A stretch of DNA of 34,923 nt from Pseudomonadota bacterium (GCA_024229515.1 JAAESI010000122.1:1-34923), one strand, 5' to 3'. Numbered from the stretch's first letter, positions 1-8,291 are shown. Notes: generated by a model not told the origin, from the sequence alone. A program made the numbers and translations.

Positions 1-77
1 AAGCGATGATCGGTGTGAACATCCTCAATCGCATGACCGAGCTCGGGATGCCGGAATCGCACGCTGTCCGAAGCTGA
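1..77 (+). CDS. 3' end of an unidentified protein (partial)
   Basis: Reading from base 3, the last 24 codons of a gene run into a TGA at 75-77. The peptide contains GVNILNRMTELGMPES and ends HAVRS. Only this tail is visible, so no domain can be assigned. The pattern of aliphatic residues followed by NxxNRxxELG is loosely like the last helix of AhpD/carboxymuconolactone-decarboxylase-type proteins, but that is a weak guess. The next gene is on the opposite strand and ends at 249. The 171 bases between (78-248) show no convincing gene or terminator. Confidence 0.45.
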   Translation, partial: AMIGVNILNRMTELGMPESHAVRS

Positions 78-248
78 ACCTCCGAGAGAGCCGCTCAGTG
101 GCCCGATCCGGCCTCGCTCGGAGCCGTGCAACAACGCCCCGCCGCACGGCAAGCGTCATTCGGGGTCGCCCACGATCGCCGAGAGAGCTGGGCTCCGGGG
201 GCTCCGGGCTGCTGATAGGCGCCCGTCCCGAAGCAGGAGCCGCCCGGG

Positions 249-1061
249 TCACCAGGGCAGCTGGCGCCCCAGGAGCCGGCAGAGCTCGTCCGAATCCTCG
301 CGGTAGAGTTCTCGGAGCTGTGCGCGCACGCCTTCGGGGAGCTCGGGCAGCGGCTGACGCACCCGATCGCGGAGCGCCCGCGCGCCATCCGCGAGGCCGT
401 CGGGGAGCCGCCGGCCGATGACGCCGCCGACCCGCTCCAGCACCGCCGACCGGGGCACTCCGCCCACGTTCGCGCGCGCGGGGACGGCCCTCCACGGCTC
501 CGGATCGAGCCCCAGGAAGGCAGCCAGGCCGAGCCGCGCGGTCGGGTCCTCGCCCCCCCACTCCGACGCGAACACCACGTGCACCTCGAAGCGCTCGCCC
601 CACGGACGCAGCAGCCGCCCGTAGAAGCCGACCCGAACGCGGTGCTCCTCGGCGGCGAACGCCTGCTCGGGGGGCCGCTGCTCCACGCCGTCGCGCCGAT
701 GCATCCAGTAGGCCGACCACGCCCGATCGGCAGGGTCCCGCAGCGTCGCCACGATCTTCGTGGCGACCGGGACGCGCCCGCAGGCGACCGGGCTCTCCAG
801 GTAGATCGGGGAGGCCTCGCCCGCCCGCTGGTCGGGGCCGGCGTCGTCGAACAGCGCCGCGTAGGCGGGCTCGTCGCGGATCGGGATCGAAGCGGGGACG
901 TCGGTGTCCCACCGGCGCAGGGGCCCATCATCGCGCCACGCCCAGAAGCCCGGCTCCGACACCCGCGGCACGAACACGTCGTCGCATCGCGACAGGGCAG
1001 CGGTGAGGGCCGACGTCCCGGCCTTCGCCGCGCCGATCACCAGAAAGTCAGGCATCCTCAT
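249..1061 (-). CDS. Sulfotransferase family protein
   Basis: Predicted PAPS-dependent sulfotransferase of 270 residues, about the usual length of bacterial single-domain members. The N-terminus has the 5'-phosphosulfate-binding loop GAAKAGTSAL (residues 10-19). Residues 108-118 read RDPADRAWSAY, the classic 3'-phosphate-binding motif with Arg and Ser. Family knowledge: these enzymes move sulfate from PAPS to a hydroxyl or amine of a sugar, lipid or small molecule. The setting beside a nucleotide-sugar epimerase and an exopolysaccharide locus suggests a glycan acceptor, but this is inference. The first ATG (1059-1061) is chosen; a second ATG two codons later (1053-1055) with AGG just before it is equally possible. 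The gene diverges from the epimerase with only 25 bases between starts. Confidence 0.88.
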   Translation of the reverse strand: MRMPDFLVIGAAKAGTSALTAALSRCDDVFVPRVSEPGFWAWRDDGPLRRWDTDVPASIPIRDEPAYAALFDDAGPDQRAGEASPIYLESPVACGRVPVATKIVATLRDPADRAWSAYWMHRRDGVEQRPPEQAFAAEEHRVRVGFYGRLLRPWGERFEVHVVFASEWGGEDPTARLGLAAFLGLDPEPWRAVPARANVGGVPRSAVLERVGGVIGRRLPDGLADGARALRDRVRQPLPELPEGVRAQLRELYREDSDELCRLLGRQLPW

Positions 1062-1086
1062 CGCGCCAAGCCTATCTCAGAGGACG

Positions 1087-2124
1087 ATGACCACTCCTTC
1101 ACACGCGTACGCGGGCCGTTCCGTGCTCGTCACCGGCGGCGCCGGCGCCATCGGAAGCAACCTGACGCGCGCCCTGCTCGAGGGCGGGGCTCGGGTCGTG
1201 GTGATCGACGATCTGTCGGCCTCGTCCGCCGCCAACGTGCCCACCGAGGGAGACCTCCGGTTCGTCCGCGGCGACATCCTCGACCCGGACGCGCTCAGCG
1301 ACGCTTTCGGTGAATCCCCCGAGGTCGTGTTCCACCTCGCGGCGTCCTTCGCCAACCAGAAGTCGGTGGAGCACCCCGAGGAGGATCTCCGCATCAACGG
1401 CGTGGGCATCCTCCGGGTGCTCGAAGCGGCCGTCGCCGCCGGGCGCCCCCGGGTCGTCTACGCCGGCAGCGGCTGCAGCGTCTACGGCAACGACGCGCCC
1501 ATGCCCCTGACCGAGGGGACCGTCAGCACGAAGCTCGACACGCCGTACCAGGTGACGAAGCTGCTGGGCGAGCTGTACCTCAACTACTACGGCGAGCACT
1601 ACGGCCTCCCCGTGGTCAAGACGCGCCTGTTCAACAGCTACGGACCCTGGGATCCCCCGGGCCGCTACCGCAACGTCATCCCCAACTTCATGTGGCGGGC
1701 GCTGCACGGCATTCCGCTGCCGCTGACCGGCGACGGCACCGAGACCCGCGACTTCACGTTCGTGGGGGACATCGTCGACGGACTGCTGCGCGCGGGCACG
1801 AGCGACCGAGCCGTCGGCATGGAGATGAACCTCGCCGCGGGCCGGGAGATCGCCATCGGCGACCTCGCCCGCAAGATCAACGAAGCGGCCGGGAGCCGCG
1901 CCGGGGTCGAGCACCGCCCGCGCCGCGCCTGGGATCGCAAGAAGCGGCTGCTCGCGTCGATCGACCGGGCCCGCGACGTGCTCGGGTACGAACCTGCGTG
2001 CGCCTTCGACGACGGATTGGCGGCCACCGCGCGGTGGTTCCGGACGCACTGGAGCCGGCTCGCCACGGACCCGAAGTTCCTCCCCCCCGGCGTCGACCCC
2101 ACGGCCCTCCGCCCCCGGACCTGA
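1087..2124 (+). CDS. NAD-dependent sugar epimerase/dehydratase (extended SDR)
   Basis: Extended short-chain dehydrogenase of 345 residues acting on nucleotide sugars. The NAD-binding loop GGAGAIG lies at residues 17-23, a catalytic Ser is in GSGCSVYG (about residue 129), and the YxxxK pair is in YQVTK (Tyr154, Lys158). Downstream NSYGPWDPPGRYRNVIPNF and TRDFTFVGD are typical of GalE, WbpP and UDP-glucuronate-decarboxylase relatives. The exact reaction cannot be read from sequence. The ATG at 1087 is chosen because it places the Rossmann strand close to the N-terminus, as usual; AGAGGA just upstream is a possible but tightly spaced ribosome site. The stop codon shares one base with the next start (TGATG), so translation is probably coupled to the WecG-like gene. 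Confidence 0.9.
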   Translation: MTTPSHAYAGRSVLVTGGAGAIGSNLTRALLEGGARVVVIDDLSASSAANVPTEGDLRFVRGDILDPDALSDAFGESPEVVFHLAASFANQKSVEHPEEDLRINGVGILRVLEAAVAAGRPRVVYAGSGCSVYGNDAPMPLTEGTVSTKLDTPYQVTKLLGELYLNYYGEHYGLPVVKTRLFNSYGPWDPPGRYRNVIPNFMWRALHGIPLPLTGDGTETRDFTFVGDIVDGLLRAGTSDRAVGMEMNLAAGREIAIGDLARKINEAAGSRAGVEHRPRRAWDRKKRLLASIDRARDVLGYEPACAFDDGLAATARWFRTHWSRLATDPKFLPPGVDPTALRPRT

Positions 2125-2885
2125 TGAAACAGCAGCTGTTCGGCTGCGCGTTCGACGCGGTCGATCTGGACGGCGCCGTCGCCCGGGTCGCCGACTACCT
2201 CGCGGGGGACGAACTCCGGCAGGGCTGCGGCGTCAACGTCGACCACCTCGTCAAGATGGACCGCGACCGCCGCTTCGCCGACGCGGTCGAGGCCTGCGAC
2301 CTCGTCACCGCCGACGGCACCCCCGTGGTGTGGGCCAGCCGCCTGCTGCGCCGACCGCTGCCGGTGCGGGTCGCCGCCATCGACCTGTTCGAAGCCCTGC
2401 TGCCCGTCGCCGTCCGCGAGGGCTGGCCGATCTTCCTCCTCGGCGCCCGCGAGGACGTGGTCGCGGACGCGGCCGTGGCGATGCGCGACGCTCACCCCGG
2501 GCTGCGGATCGTGGGCGCTCGCGACGGCTACTTCACCGAGGCCGAGGAGCCCGACGTGGCCGCCCAGATCGCCGGCAGCGGCGCGCGGCTGCTGTTCGTG
2601 GGGATCACCTCCCCCAAGAAGGAGGAGTTCGTGACGCGCCAACGCGACGCCCTCGGCGACGTCCGATTCGTGCTCGGCGTCGGCGGTTCGTTCGACATCG
2701 CCGCCGGCCGCGTGAAGCGGGCCCCGAAGTGGATGGCGAGGGCCGGCCTGGAGTGGACCTATCGGCTCGCGCAGGAGCCGAGGCGGCTGTGGCGCCGCTA
2801 CCTCGTCGACGACGTCAGGTTCGTGCGGCTGGTCGCGCGCGAGTTGACCGCGTCGGACCAGAGCGACAGCAGCCGTTCGACCTGA
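2124..2885 (+). CDS. WecG/TagA/CpsF family glycosyltransferase
   Basis: GT26-family enzyme of 253 residues. Known members add the second sugar (ManNAc or ManNAcA) to an undecaprenyl-diphosphate-linked GlcNAc on the inner face of the membrane. Visible family motifs are GVNVDHLVK (residues 36-44), TADGTPVVWASRL with the likely catalytic Asp64 (62-74), LLFVGITSPKKEEF (156-169) and the C-terminal block VGGSFDIAAGRVKRAPKWM. LEWTYRLAQEPRRLWRRYL (209-227) is the usual membrane-docking end of the family. About 20 further residues run past this block and overlap the convergent glycosyltransferase by 88 bases. The start overlaps the epimerase stop. With the WecA-like gene at 23.4 kb it makes a plausible first-two-steps pair. 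Confidence 0.92.
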   Translation: MKQQLFGCAFDAVDLDGAVARVADYLAGDELRQGCGVNVDHLVKMDRDRRFADAVEACDLVTADGTPVVWASRLLRRPLPVRVAAIDLFEALLPVAVREGWPIFLLGAREDVVADAAVAMRDAHPGLRIVGARDGYFTEAEEPDVAAQIAGSGARLLFVGITSPKKEEFVTRQRDALGDVRFVLGVGGSFDIAAGRVKRAPKWMARAGLEWTYRLAQEPRRLWRRYLVDDVRFVRLVARELTASDQSDSSRST

Positions 2886-3820
2886 CCGGCGAGGCCGTAG
2901 CGCGCCACCGCGCGGGTCCGTGCCCGCTGCCCCAACTCCGCCCGCAGGTTCGGGTCCGCCAGCAGCGCCGAGAGGGCGGCCTGCAGCGCCGGCACGTTTC
3001 CCGGCGGCACCAGCAGCGCTCCGCCGCCGACCATCTCGGCCACGCCCCCGACCTCGGAGGCGACGATCGGGCAGCCGCAGGCCATCGCCTCCAGCACCGC
3101 CATGGGGGCTCCCTCGGCGAGGCTGGGAAAGCAGACCACCCCGGCCCGCCGGTACGCCTGCGCGAGATCGGCGGGACCGAGCACGCCGAGGCTCGTGACC
3201 CCCGGCGCCGCCGGGATCGGGCCTGCCCCTGCGACGGACAAGGGGGGCGGTTCGTCCAGATCCGCGCGCGCCTCCAGCAGCACCGACAGCCCCTTGCGGG
3301 GATCGGCGCCGCCGACGTGCAGCAGGGACCCATCCCGGGCTCCGCCGGGGCTGAACGCCTCGACATCGACCACGTTGGCGAGCACCTCGACCGGACCGTT
3401 GCACCGGGGCCCCACGACCGCGGCCATCGCCTGGCTGAGCGCCAGCACGCGGTCGGCGCGCTCGGCGACGACGCTCCAGCCAGGGGCCCGAACCGCCGCA
3501 TCGGCGTCGGCGAAGTGGAGGTGTGCGACCACCGGGACCTCGGCTCCGAGGGAGCGGATCAGTGCCGCTTTCCGCAGCACGGAGGCGCCGTCGGCGACGT
3601 GCACGTGGACAAGGTCCGGCGCCGCCGCGGCCAGTTCGGCGAGCGCCGACATCGCCCGCACCGCCTTGGAGGCCTTCCCGCCCCCCGCCATCGTCACGAT
3701 CGGGATCAGCTGCACGCGGCCGGGGTCGACCGCGTCCAGGAGCTGACGGCTGACCGTCGCCACGCCGCCCACCAGCTCGGGGGAGGGACCGACCAACGCG
3801 ACTCGGAGGGGCTGACCCAT
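2798..3820 (-). CDS. GT4 family glycosyltransferase
   Basis: Retaining GT-B fold glycosyltransferase of 340 residues. The N-terminus MGQPLRVALVGP is followed by a Gly-rich acceptor loop (ELVGGVATVSRQLLD). A central HVGGADPRKGLSVLLEA strand opens the nucleotide-sugar domain, and SLAEGAPMAVLEAMACG with ASEVGGVAEMV is the standard GT4 Glu-x7-Glu donor-site motif. The donor and acceptor sugars are unknown. The start at 3818-3820 (ATG) was chosen over far-upstream codons because the family begins directly with this strand and the longer frame reads antisense to the vWA lipoprotein gene. The tail after residue ~325 overlaps the WecG-like gene end to end. The gene diverges from the lipoprotein gene across 75 bases with no clear promoter match. 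Confidence 0.9.
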   Translation of the reverse strand: MGQPLRVALVGPSPELVGGVATVSRQLLDAVDPGRVQLIPIVTMAGGGKASKAVRAMSALAELAAAAPDLVHVHVADGASVLRKAALIRSLGAEVPVVAHLHFADADAAVRAPGWSVVAERADRVLALSQAMAAVVGPRCNGPVEVLANVVDVEAFSPGGARDGSLLHVGGADPRKGLSVLLEARADLDEPPPLSVAGAGPIPAAPGVTSLGVLGPADLAQAYRRAGVVCFPSLAEGAPMAVLEAMACGCPIVASEVGGVAEMVGGGALLVPPGNVPALQAALSALLADPNLRAELGQRARTRAVARYGLAGQVERLLSLWSDAVNSRATSRTNLTSSTR

Positions 3821-3895
3821 CAGGGGCGCACGATACTCGCTGGGGCGCTCGGATCCGTTACCTTGGGCGACGCGAGCGCACGTAGAGTGAAGGCT

Positions 3896-5209
3896 ATGAG
3901 GCGGGTCCGCAGGCTGCTGATCACCGGGCTGCTCCTGGCGGCGTTTGGCTGCTCGGAGAACGAGCTGGTCCTGCCCGACGACGACGACGCGGCCGACGAC
4001 GACGACGCCACCGACGACGACGATGCGTCCGATGACGACGACTCGGCCCCCGTTTCGGGCGAGCTCGCGGTCTCGCCTCCCTCCGCCGGCATCGGCCCGA
4101 TCGCGCTGGGCTGCAGCGGCGAGGTGACCCTGACCGTCGCCAACATCGGCGACGCCCCCCTCGTGGTGGTCAGCCTGGCGTTCGACGCGAGCCCCGAGCT
4201 GACCCTCGACACCCCGCCCCTGCCCGCCTCCCTCGTCGCCGGCGCCTCCCTCGAGATCACCGTTCACTACACGCCCACCGACGAGTTGGTGGACGAAGCC
4301 GACCTCGTCATCGTCAGCAGCGAAGGGGAAGCAGTCGTGCCGATCACCGGCGGCACACAGCCGACCACGGTCGGGTTCGACGAGTTTCTCCAGTCCGGCA
4401 ACCGCACCGTCGACATCCTCTGGATGGTCGATTCGTCGTGCTCGATGGCCTACGAACAGCAGGCGCTGGGGGCCAACTTCGGCACCTTCCTCGGCATCGT
4501 CGACGGCCTCGGGTTGGACTACCGGATCGGGGTCGTCACCGCCGACATGGACGACGACGGCGAGCTGCAGGGGGACGTCCCCTTCGTCACCAACACCACC
4601 CCCGAGGCGCACGACACCTTCGAGGACAACGTGCTCGTCGGCCAGCTCGGCTCGGGCAGCGAACGGGGCCTCGACTCCATCCGCGAGGCGCTCGTGGAAG
4701 GCGCCGCCGGCAGCTTCCTCCGGGACGACGCGCAGCTGCGTCTCATCTCCGTCAGCGACGAGGACGACCAGAGCCTGCTCCAGCCCACGGTCGCCCACTT
4801 CGTCGCCGAGCTGCAGGCCCTCAAGCCCAACCCCGCCCACGTCGTCTATTCGGACATCACCGGCGGCGAGGACGGCTGCGTCTCGGACAACGCCAACGCG
4901 GACTCGGCCGAGCGCTACCTGGAGGCGACTGCCCTCAGCGGCGGGATCTCCACGAGCATCTGCGACACCAACTGGATCGACACGCTCACGGATCTGGCGG
5001 TCCTGGCGGACTCCTACGCCGACACCTTCGAGCTGTCCCAGGACGCGGTCGGGAGCACCGTCGCGGTGCAGATCAACAGCGCGCCGGTGGTGACGGGGTG
5101 GGGGTTCGACGAAGAGCTCAACGCCGTCGTCTTCGCCCCCGACGCGGTGCCGGCCGACGGCAGCCTGCTGCGGGTCGACTACGTCATCGCCCAGCCCTGC
5201 GAGGACTGA
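3896..5209 (+). CDS. Asp-linker lipoprotein with a von Willebrand factor A-like domain
   Basis: Predicted surface lipoprotein of 437 residues. An Arg-rich signal peptide ends in LLLAAFGC (Cys19), an imperfect lipobox. Next comes a low-complexity linker of repeated DDDDAx units (about residues 28-49), then an abnormal-spindle/HYDIN-like beta sandwich (about 55-150) with the usual VTLTVANIGDAPLVV pattern. A vWA-type domain starts near residue 170, where DILWMVDSSCSM gives the DxSxS metal-site motif (Asp179, Ser181, Ser183). Family knowledge: such domains bind protein or matrix ligands through a divalent cation. The ligand here is unknown. The start is the ATG at 3896 with GAAGG close upstream; it gives a proper signal peptide, whereas the open frame extends far upstream without one. 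The stop abuts the convergent next gene. Confidence 0.87.
   Translation: MRRVRRLLITGLLLAAFGCSENELVLPDDDDAADDDDATDDDDASDDDDSAPVSGELAVSPPSAGIGPIALGCSGEVTLTVANIGDAPLVVVSLAFDASPELTLDTPPLPASLVAGASLEITVHYTPTDELVDEADLVIVSSEGEAVVPITGGTQPTTVGFDEFLQSGNRTVDILWMVDSSCSMAYEQQALGANFGTFLGIVDGLGLDYRIGVVTADMDDDGELQGDVPFVTNTTPEAHDTFEDNVLVGQLGSGSERGLDSIREALVEGAAGSFLRDDAQLRLISVSDEDDQSLLQPTVAHFVAELQALKPNPAHVVYSDITGGEDGCVSDNANADSAERYLEATALSGGISTSICDTNWIDTLTDLAVLADSYADTFELSQDAVGSTVAVQINSAPVVTGWGFDEELNAVVFAPDAVPADGSLLRVDYVIAQPCED
3977..4042 (+). repeat. Asp-rich hexapeptide repeat tract (DDDDAx)
   Basis: Three 18-base units encode DDDDAA, DDDDAT and DDDDAS, followed by a fourth DDDD. They form the linker between the lipid anchor and the folded part of the vWA lipoprotein. 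Mixed GAC and GAT codons near the end show it is not a pure microsatellite. Confidence 0.9.
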
Positions 5210-6160
5210 CTAGAGCATCTCGTCCAGCGCCTGCTCGATGAGGGCGACGGTCTCGGCGGGGGCGCTGACCCAGGGGTCGGAGTCCGCGTCGGGGATGAGG
5301 TGGGCCCGCCCCCCCGCGGCCGCGGCGACGTCGGTGACGGCCTGGAAGTCCGCGTCCGCCACGAGGTAGACCGAAGGCACCTTGGAGTCGCTCAGCTCGG
5401 GTGCGGTGGCGATGAACACCTGCCCGCGGAACGAGTCCTCGAAGGTCGTCGCCACCGCCTCGGCGCCACCGGGATCGCCCCCGGCCGCGAGCACGACCCG
5501 GTCCCGGCGGAACTCCGGCTGGTTCATCGTCCAACTCAGGGCTGCGTGCACGTCCGCGAGCCCCTCTTCGTCGGCCAGATCGTGGCGCGAGCGCGCGATC
5601 ACGAGGGCCACGCCGACCCGGTCGGCCAGTTCGGTCAGGTGCCAGGCGACGAGCTGGCTGCGGTCGTCGGTCACGACCAGCAGCACGGGCACGGGGTCGT
5701 GGGCGGCGATCGCGGGGAAGTAGCGGTGGAGGTGGCGTCCCCCGCGGGAGACCGCGGCGGGGGAGCCTGCAGCGGAGAACTCCGCGTCGGCTTCGACCGC
5801 GTCGTAGAGCCGATCCAGGGCGTCGGCTTCGGCCCGCTGCTCCGACTTGCGGGGCTCCTTGCGCAGGTACGCGGTCGCCCGCAGCGGCACGGTGCGCCGG
5901 TCCCGCTCAGGCACGAGGCCGGCCCACGACAGGCGGCGGTAGCTGGCGTCCTCCAGCAGGACGGTGCGGTAGGCGGCGCCCGCCGGCGGATCCCCCGAGG
6001 GGGCGTTCCAGGCGACGTACCCGACCAACGCGACGGCGGCCCCGCACAGCACGCCGCCGAGGCCCCGCTGCCACCCTCGCTCCCCCGCCAGGAGGGCGAG
6101 CACGAGGCCGAGCACGGCGCAGCCGAGGGCCGACAGCAGGCAGATGGACGCGGGGGTCAT
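5210..6160 (-). CDS. Membrane-anchored protein with a possible degenerate alpha/beta-hydrolase domain
   Basis: No confident family; 316 residues. Two hydrophobic helices fill residues ~5-25 and ~32-49, followed by a soluble domain of about 260 residues. Its later part alternates predicted strands and helices, including [39 protein letters not shown] and [15 protein letters not shown]. This resembles an esterase-like core, but the position of the usual GxSxG elbow reads GGDPGG, so the nucleophile Ser would be missing. That assignment is tentative. Its start (ATG at 6158-6160) has no good ribosome site. It is the last gene of a probable three-gene minus-strand unit (7265 down to 5210), and its stop directly abuts the stop of the vWA lipoprotein gene. 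Confidence 0.75.
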   Translation of the reverse strand: MTPASICLLSALGCAVLGLVLALLAGERGWQRGLGGVLCGAAVALVGYVAWNAPSGDPPAGAAYRTVLLEDASYRRLSWAGLVPERDRRTVPLRATAYLRKEPRKSEQRAEADALDRLYDAVEADAEFSAAGSPAAVSRGGRHLHRYFPAIAAHDPVPVLLVVTDDRSQLVAWHLTELADRVGVALVIARSRHDLADEEGLADVHAALSWTMNQPEFRRDRVVLAAGGDPGGAEAVATTFEDSFRGQVFIATAPELSDSKVPSVYLVADADFQAVTDVAAAAGGRAHLIPDADSDPWVSAPAETVALIEQALDEML

Positions 6161-6194
6161 GGTGGAGGTACGGCGCGGCGGCCGAGCGGATTGC

Positions 6195-6536
6195 TCACGA
6201 GCCGTAGAACTTGAGCATCAGGCCCAGGATCACGACGGGCACGCCGATCCACAGGGTCAGCTCCCCGAAGCTCCGTCGCTTGTAGAGCACGGCCGCGTCT
6301 GGCCCCTCTTCGCGGCGGGTCATCGAGTCGCGCATGGCACCGAAGGCGCCGCCCCCGACGGGTTGGTCCTTCGCGACCTCCAGCTCCACGAAGTCCGCTT
6401 CGAGCTGGCGGTCCAGCTCCTTGGCGCGGCTGGTCTGGCGCCGCGGATCGGGACGCTCGCTGGGCTGCCTGGACGTCGTCCGAGCCTTCTTCTTGACCGC
6501 CTTGGCGCGGGCGTTCTTGCTGCGCTTCTTCGACAC
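6195..6536 (-). CDS. Small basic protein with a C-terminal membrane helix
   Basis: Unrecognised protein of 113 residues. The first 25 residues are strongly basic ([18 protein letters not shown]), the middle is charged and probably helical ([20 protein letters not shown]), and a single hydrophobic helix ends the chain ([21 protein letters not shown]). This suggests a tail-anchored inner-membrane protein. The start is a GTG at 6534-6536; an in-frame TAG lies only a few codons upstream, so this is the earliest start available. It follows the LysM lipoprotein gene by 12 bases and precedes the two-helix protein gene by 34 bases, so the three are likely co-transcribed. No function is proposed. Confidence 0.7.
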   Translation of the reverse strand: MSKKRSKNARAKAVKKKARTTSRQPSERPDPRRQTSRAKELDRQLEADFVELEVAKDQPVGGGAFGAMRDSMTRREEGPDAAVLYKRRSFGELTLWIGVPVVILGLMLKFYGS

Positions 6537-6548
6537 GCAGGGAGCCTA

Positions 6549-7265
6549 TCAGGGAGCCGTGAAGCGCAACGGGATCACGACCTCGACGAGGTCCCGCGCG
6601 TGGGCCGGGAAGCCGGCGTACCGGAAGGCATCGGCGACGCAGGCGGCAAACGCGCCATCGCCGGTGCCGTCGGAGCGGACGGTCGAACGTCGGACCCGGC
6701 CGTCGCAGCCGATCTCCAGCACCAACTCCATCGGCCCCCCCGCGGTCACGCCCTCGGTGTAGCAACGCAGCGTCTGCTGCTGGAAGGCGCTGACGACGGG
6801 AGAGATCTGCTCCGGCTCGAGCCCCTGGGAGCGGCCGAAGCTGCCGTCTTCGATGCCCGCATCCTCCGCCAGGCAAGGCTTCGCCGACGGCATGCGGAGC
6901 GCAGGCCACTGCGTCGGCTCCTCGTCCTCGTACAGCCACGCCTCGTTGGGCTGCTCGCCGGGAGGCGCCTTGGCGCGGGGGCGCCGGGAGGTGGTCTTCG
7001 TTGTCCGTTTTGGCTTCCTCGCCGCCGCCGCGACGGCCTCGCCCCCCGGATCGCCGACGACGAGCACCTGCCCCGGCACGATCAAATCGCCCTCGATCCC
7101 ATTCCAGTCCCGCAGTTGCTGCGCGGTGGTGCCGTGGCGCGACGCGATCCGGCTGAGGGAGTCCCCGGACACGACCGTGTAGGTGGGCGGCGGGGGGACC
7201 TCGGGCTCAGGCGCGGGGCAGCCCACGACCATCAACAACAACCCCAGCCCCAGCAGCGCTCGCAT
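6549..7265 (-). CDS. LysM lipoprotein with AgmX/PglI-type C-terminal domain
   Basis: Predicted periplasmic lipoprotein of 238 residues. The signal peptide ends in LLMVVGC, giving a lipid-modified Cys16. A Pro-rich spacer leads to one LysM module (about residues 28-70: [19 protein letters not shown] through [10 protein letters not shown]), which binds peptidoglycan glycan chains. A basic linker ([19 protein letters not shown]) follows. The last ~90 residues contain [36 protein letters not shown] and VVIPLRF, the pattern of the AgmX/PglI C-terminal (TonB-C-like) domain common in myxobacteria. The ATG at 7263-7265 is chosen because it starts the signal peptide. Probable first gene of a three-gene unit, it diverges from the DksA-type gene with 24 bases between starts. 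Confidence 0.85.
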   Translation of the reverse strand: MRALLGLGLLLMVVGCPAPEPEVPPPPTYTVVSGDSLSRIASRHGTTAQQLRDWNGIEGDLIVPGQVLVVGDPGGEAVAAAARKPKRTTKTTSRRPRAKAPPGEQPNEAWLYEDEEPTQWPALRMPSAKPCLAEDAGIEDGSFGRSQGLEPEQISPVVSAFQQQTLRCYTEGVTAGGPMELVLEIGCDGRVRRSTVRSDGTGDGAFAACVADAFRYAGFPAHARDLVEVVIPLRFTAP

Positions 7266-7289
7266 CGCCGCGCAGGGTACCCTCCAGCG

Positions 7290-7652
7290 GTGGCTGAAGA
7301 CCTCACTGAAGCGCAGGAGCAGGAACTCAAGGCGGATCTTGATCGCCTCGTGGTCGAGCTCACGCAGCTGACCGAGCAGGGCTCCGACCGCACCGACGTC
7401 GTGGACCTGGACCAGCCCATCGGCCGGCTCAGCCGCATGGACGCGATGCAGCAGCAGAAGATGGCGCAGGCCCAGATGCGGCGCCACAAGCTGCGGCTTC
7501 AGCAGGTCAAGCAGGCGCTGTCGGCGTACGACGAGGGCGAGTTCGGGGAGTGCCGCAAGTGCGAGGAGCCGGTCGGCTACCGCCGCCTCAAGGCGCGGCC
7601 GGAGTCACCGTTCTGCGTCGAGTGCCAGGGCGAGATCGAATCCCGCCGCTAG
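7290..7652 (+). CDS. DksA/TraR C4-type zinc-finger protein
   Basis: Small protein of 120 residues. A long helical hairpin (residues ~5-75, rich in Leu, Gln, Glu and Arg) is followed by a zinc ribbon with CRKC and, further on, CVEC, the four-Cys signature of the DksA/TraR group. Family knowledge: such proteins bind in the secondary channel of RNA polymerase and tune initiation with ppGpp, though many short family members have no tested role. The start is taken as GTG at 7290-7292, which gives the coiled-coil N-terminus ([20 protein letters not shown]); the longer open frame overlaps the divergent lipoprotein gene. An internal ATG would cut the first helix in half. The stop is four bases from the stop of the convergent Wza-like gene. 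Confidence 0.87.
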   Translation: MAEDLTEAQEQELKADLDRLVVELTQLTEQGSDRTDVVDLDQPIGRLSRMDAMQQQKMAQAQMRRHKLRLQQVKQALSAYDEGEFGECRKCEEPVGYRRLKARPESPFCVECQGEIESRR

Positions 7653-7656
7653 GCCC

Positions 7657-8271
7657 CTACTTCACCGCCGACTCAGCCACGAAGATGATGTCCCCCGGCT
7701 GCAGCGGGAAATCGGACACCCGGCCCTGGGTGATCTCCTTGAAGGGGATCTCCATGGATATCTCGCCCTCGTCGCCGTTGCGGGTCACCCGCATCGACGA
7801 CTCCACCGCGGAGTCGGTCGTGCCGCCGGCTTCCGCGATCGCCTCGATCAACGTCATGCCGGACTGGTAGCTGTAGCGGCCGGGCTTCTTGACCTGGCCC
7901 AGGACCGAGACCTTCCGGGAGTTGTACTCGTGCACGAACACGGTCACCTGGGGGGTCCGGAGGAAGCCGTTGGCGAGGCCGGCGCGGATCTGCTCGGCCA
8001 GCTCGCTGGCGGTCAGGTTCGTGGCGCTGATCTTGCCCAGCAGGGGGTAGATGAACGAACCGTCCGCCTCGACCCGGTAGTTGCCCGTGAGGCTGTCCTC
8101 CTCGAACACCCGGACTTCGAACACATCGCCCGGGCCCAGGGACTCGCGGAGCATCTCCGGAGTGGGCTGGGGCCATTGCCCAGATTGGTATCCATCGGGC
8201 GTCGAATGCTTTGGGCATCCGGGCAGGGCGATGGCAAAAAGAAGCGCAAGAAGAGGAAGCAGGGCTCGCAT
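7657..8271 (-). CDS. Short Wza-like polysaccharide export lipoprotein
   Basis: Outer-membrane polysaccharide export (OPX) protein of 204 residues. The signal peptide ends ALPGC, giving lipid-modified Cys19. The polysaccharide export (PES) domain begins at LGPGDVFEVRVFEEDSL and contains YRVEADGSFIYPLLGKI and VHEYNSRKVSVLGQV. One SLBB module follows (KPGRYSYQSGMTLIEAIAEAGG through FPLQPGDIIFVAESAVK), and the protein ends there. E. coli Wza is about 379 residues and continues into a membrane-spanning C-terminal helix; this part is absent here. Such short OPX proteins are expected to need a separate beta-barrel partner. The ATG at 8269-8271 starts the signal peptide. The gene diverges from the Wzc-like gene across a 171-base control region. 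Confidence 0.93.
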   Translation of the reverse strand: MRALLPLLALLFAIALPGCPKHSTPDGYQSGQWPQPTPEMLRESLGPGDVFEVRVFEEDSLTGNYRVEADGSFIYPLLGKISATNLTASELAEQIRAGLANGFLRTPQVTVFVHEYNSRKVSVLGQVKKPGRYSYQSGMTLIEAIAEAGGTTDSAVESSMRVTRNGDEGEISMEIPFKEITQGRVSDFPLQPGDIIFVAESAVK

Positions 8272-8291
8272 CGGCGCGCAATCTATGGCTG

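Noticed and set aside
78..248. Possible small gene or terminator in the left gap
   Set aside because: Short frames have no ribosome site or conserved pattern, and there is no stem followed by a T-run.
2330..3895. Long open frame in front of the vWA lipoprotein, giving a 959-residue product
   Set aside because: The upstream part is Arg/Pro-rich, lies antisense to the GT4 gene and over the WecG-like gene, and has no domain. The ATG at 3896 gives a proper signal peptide.
3821..4840. Leftward extension of the GT4 gene into a 680-residue frame
   Set aside because: It runs antisense through the vWA lipoprotein; the family start is at 3820.
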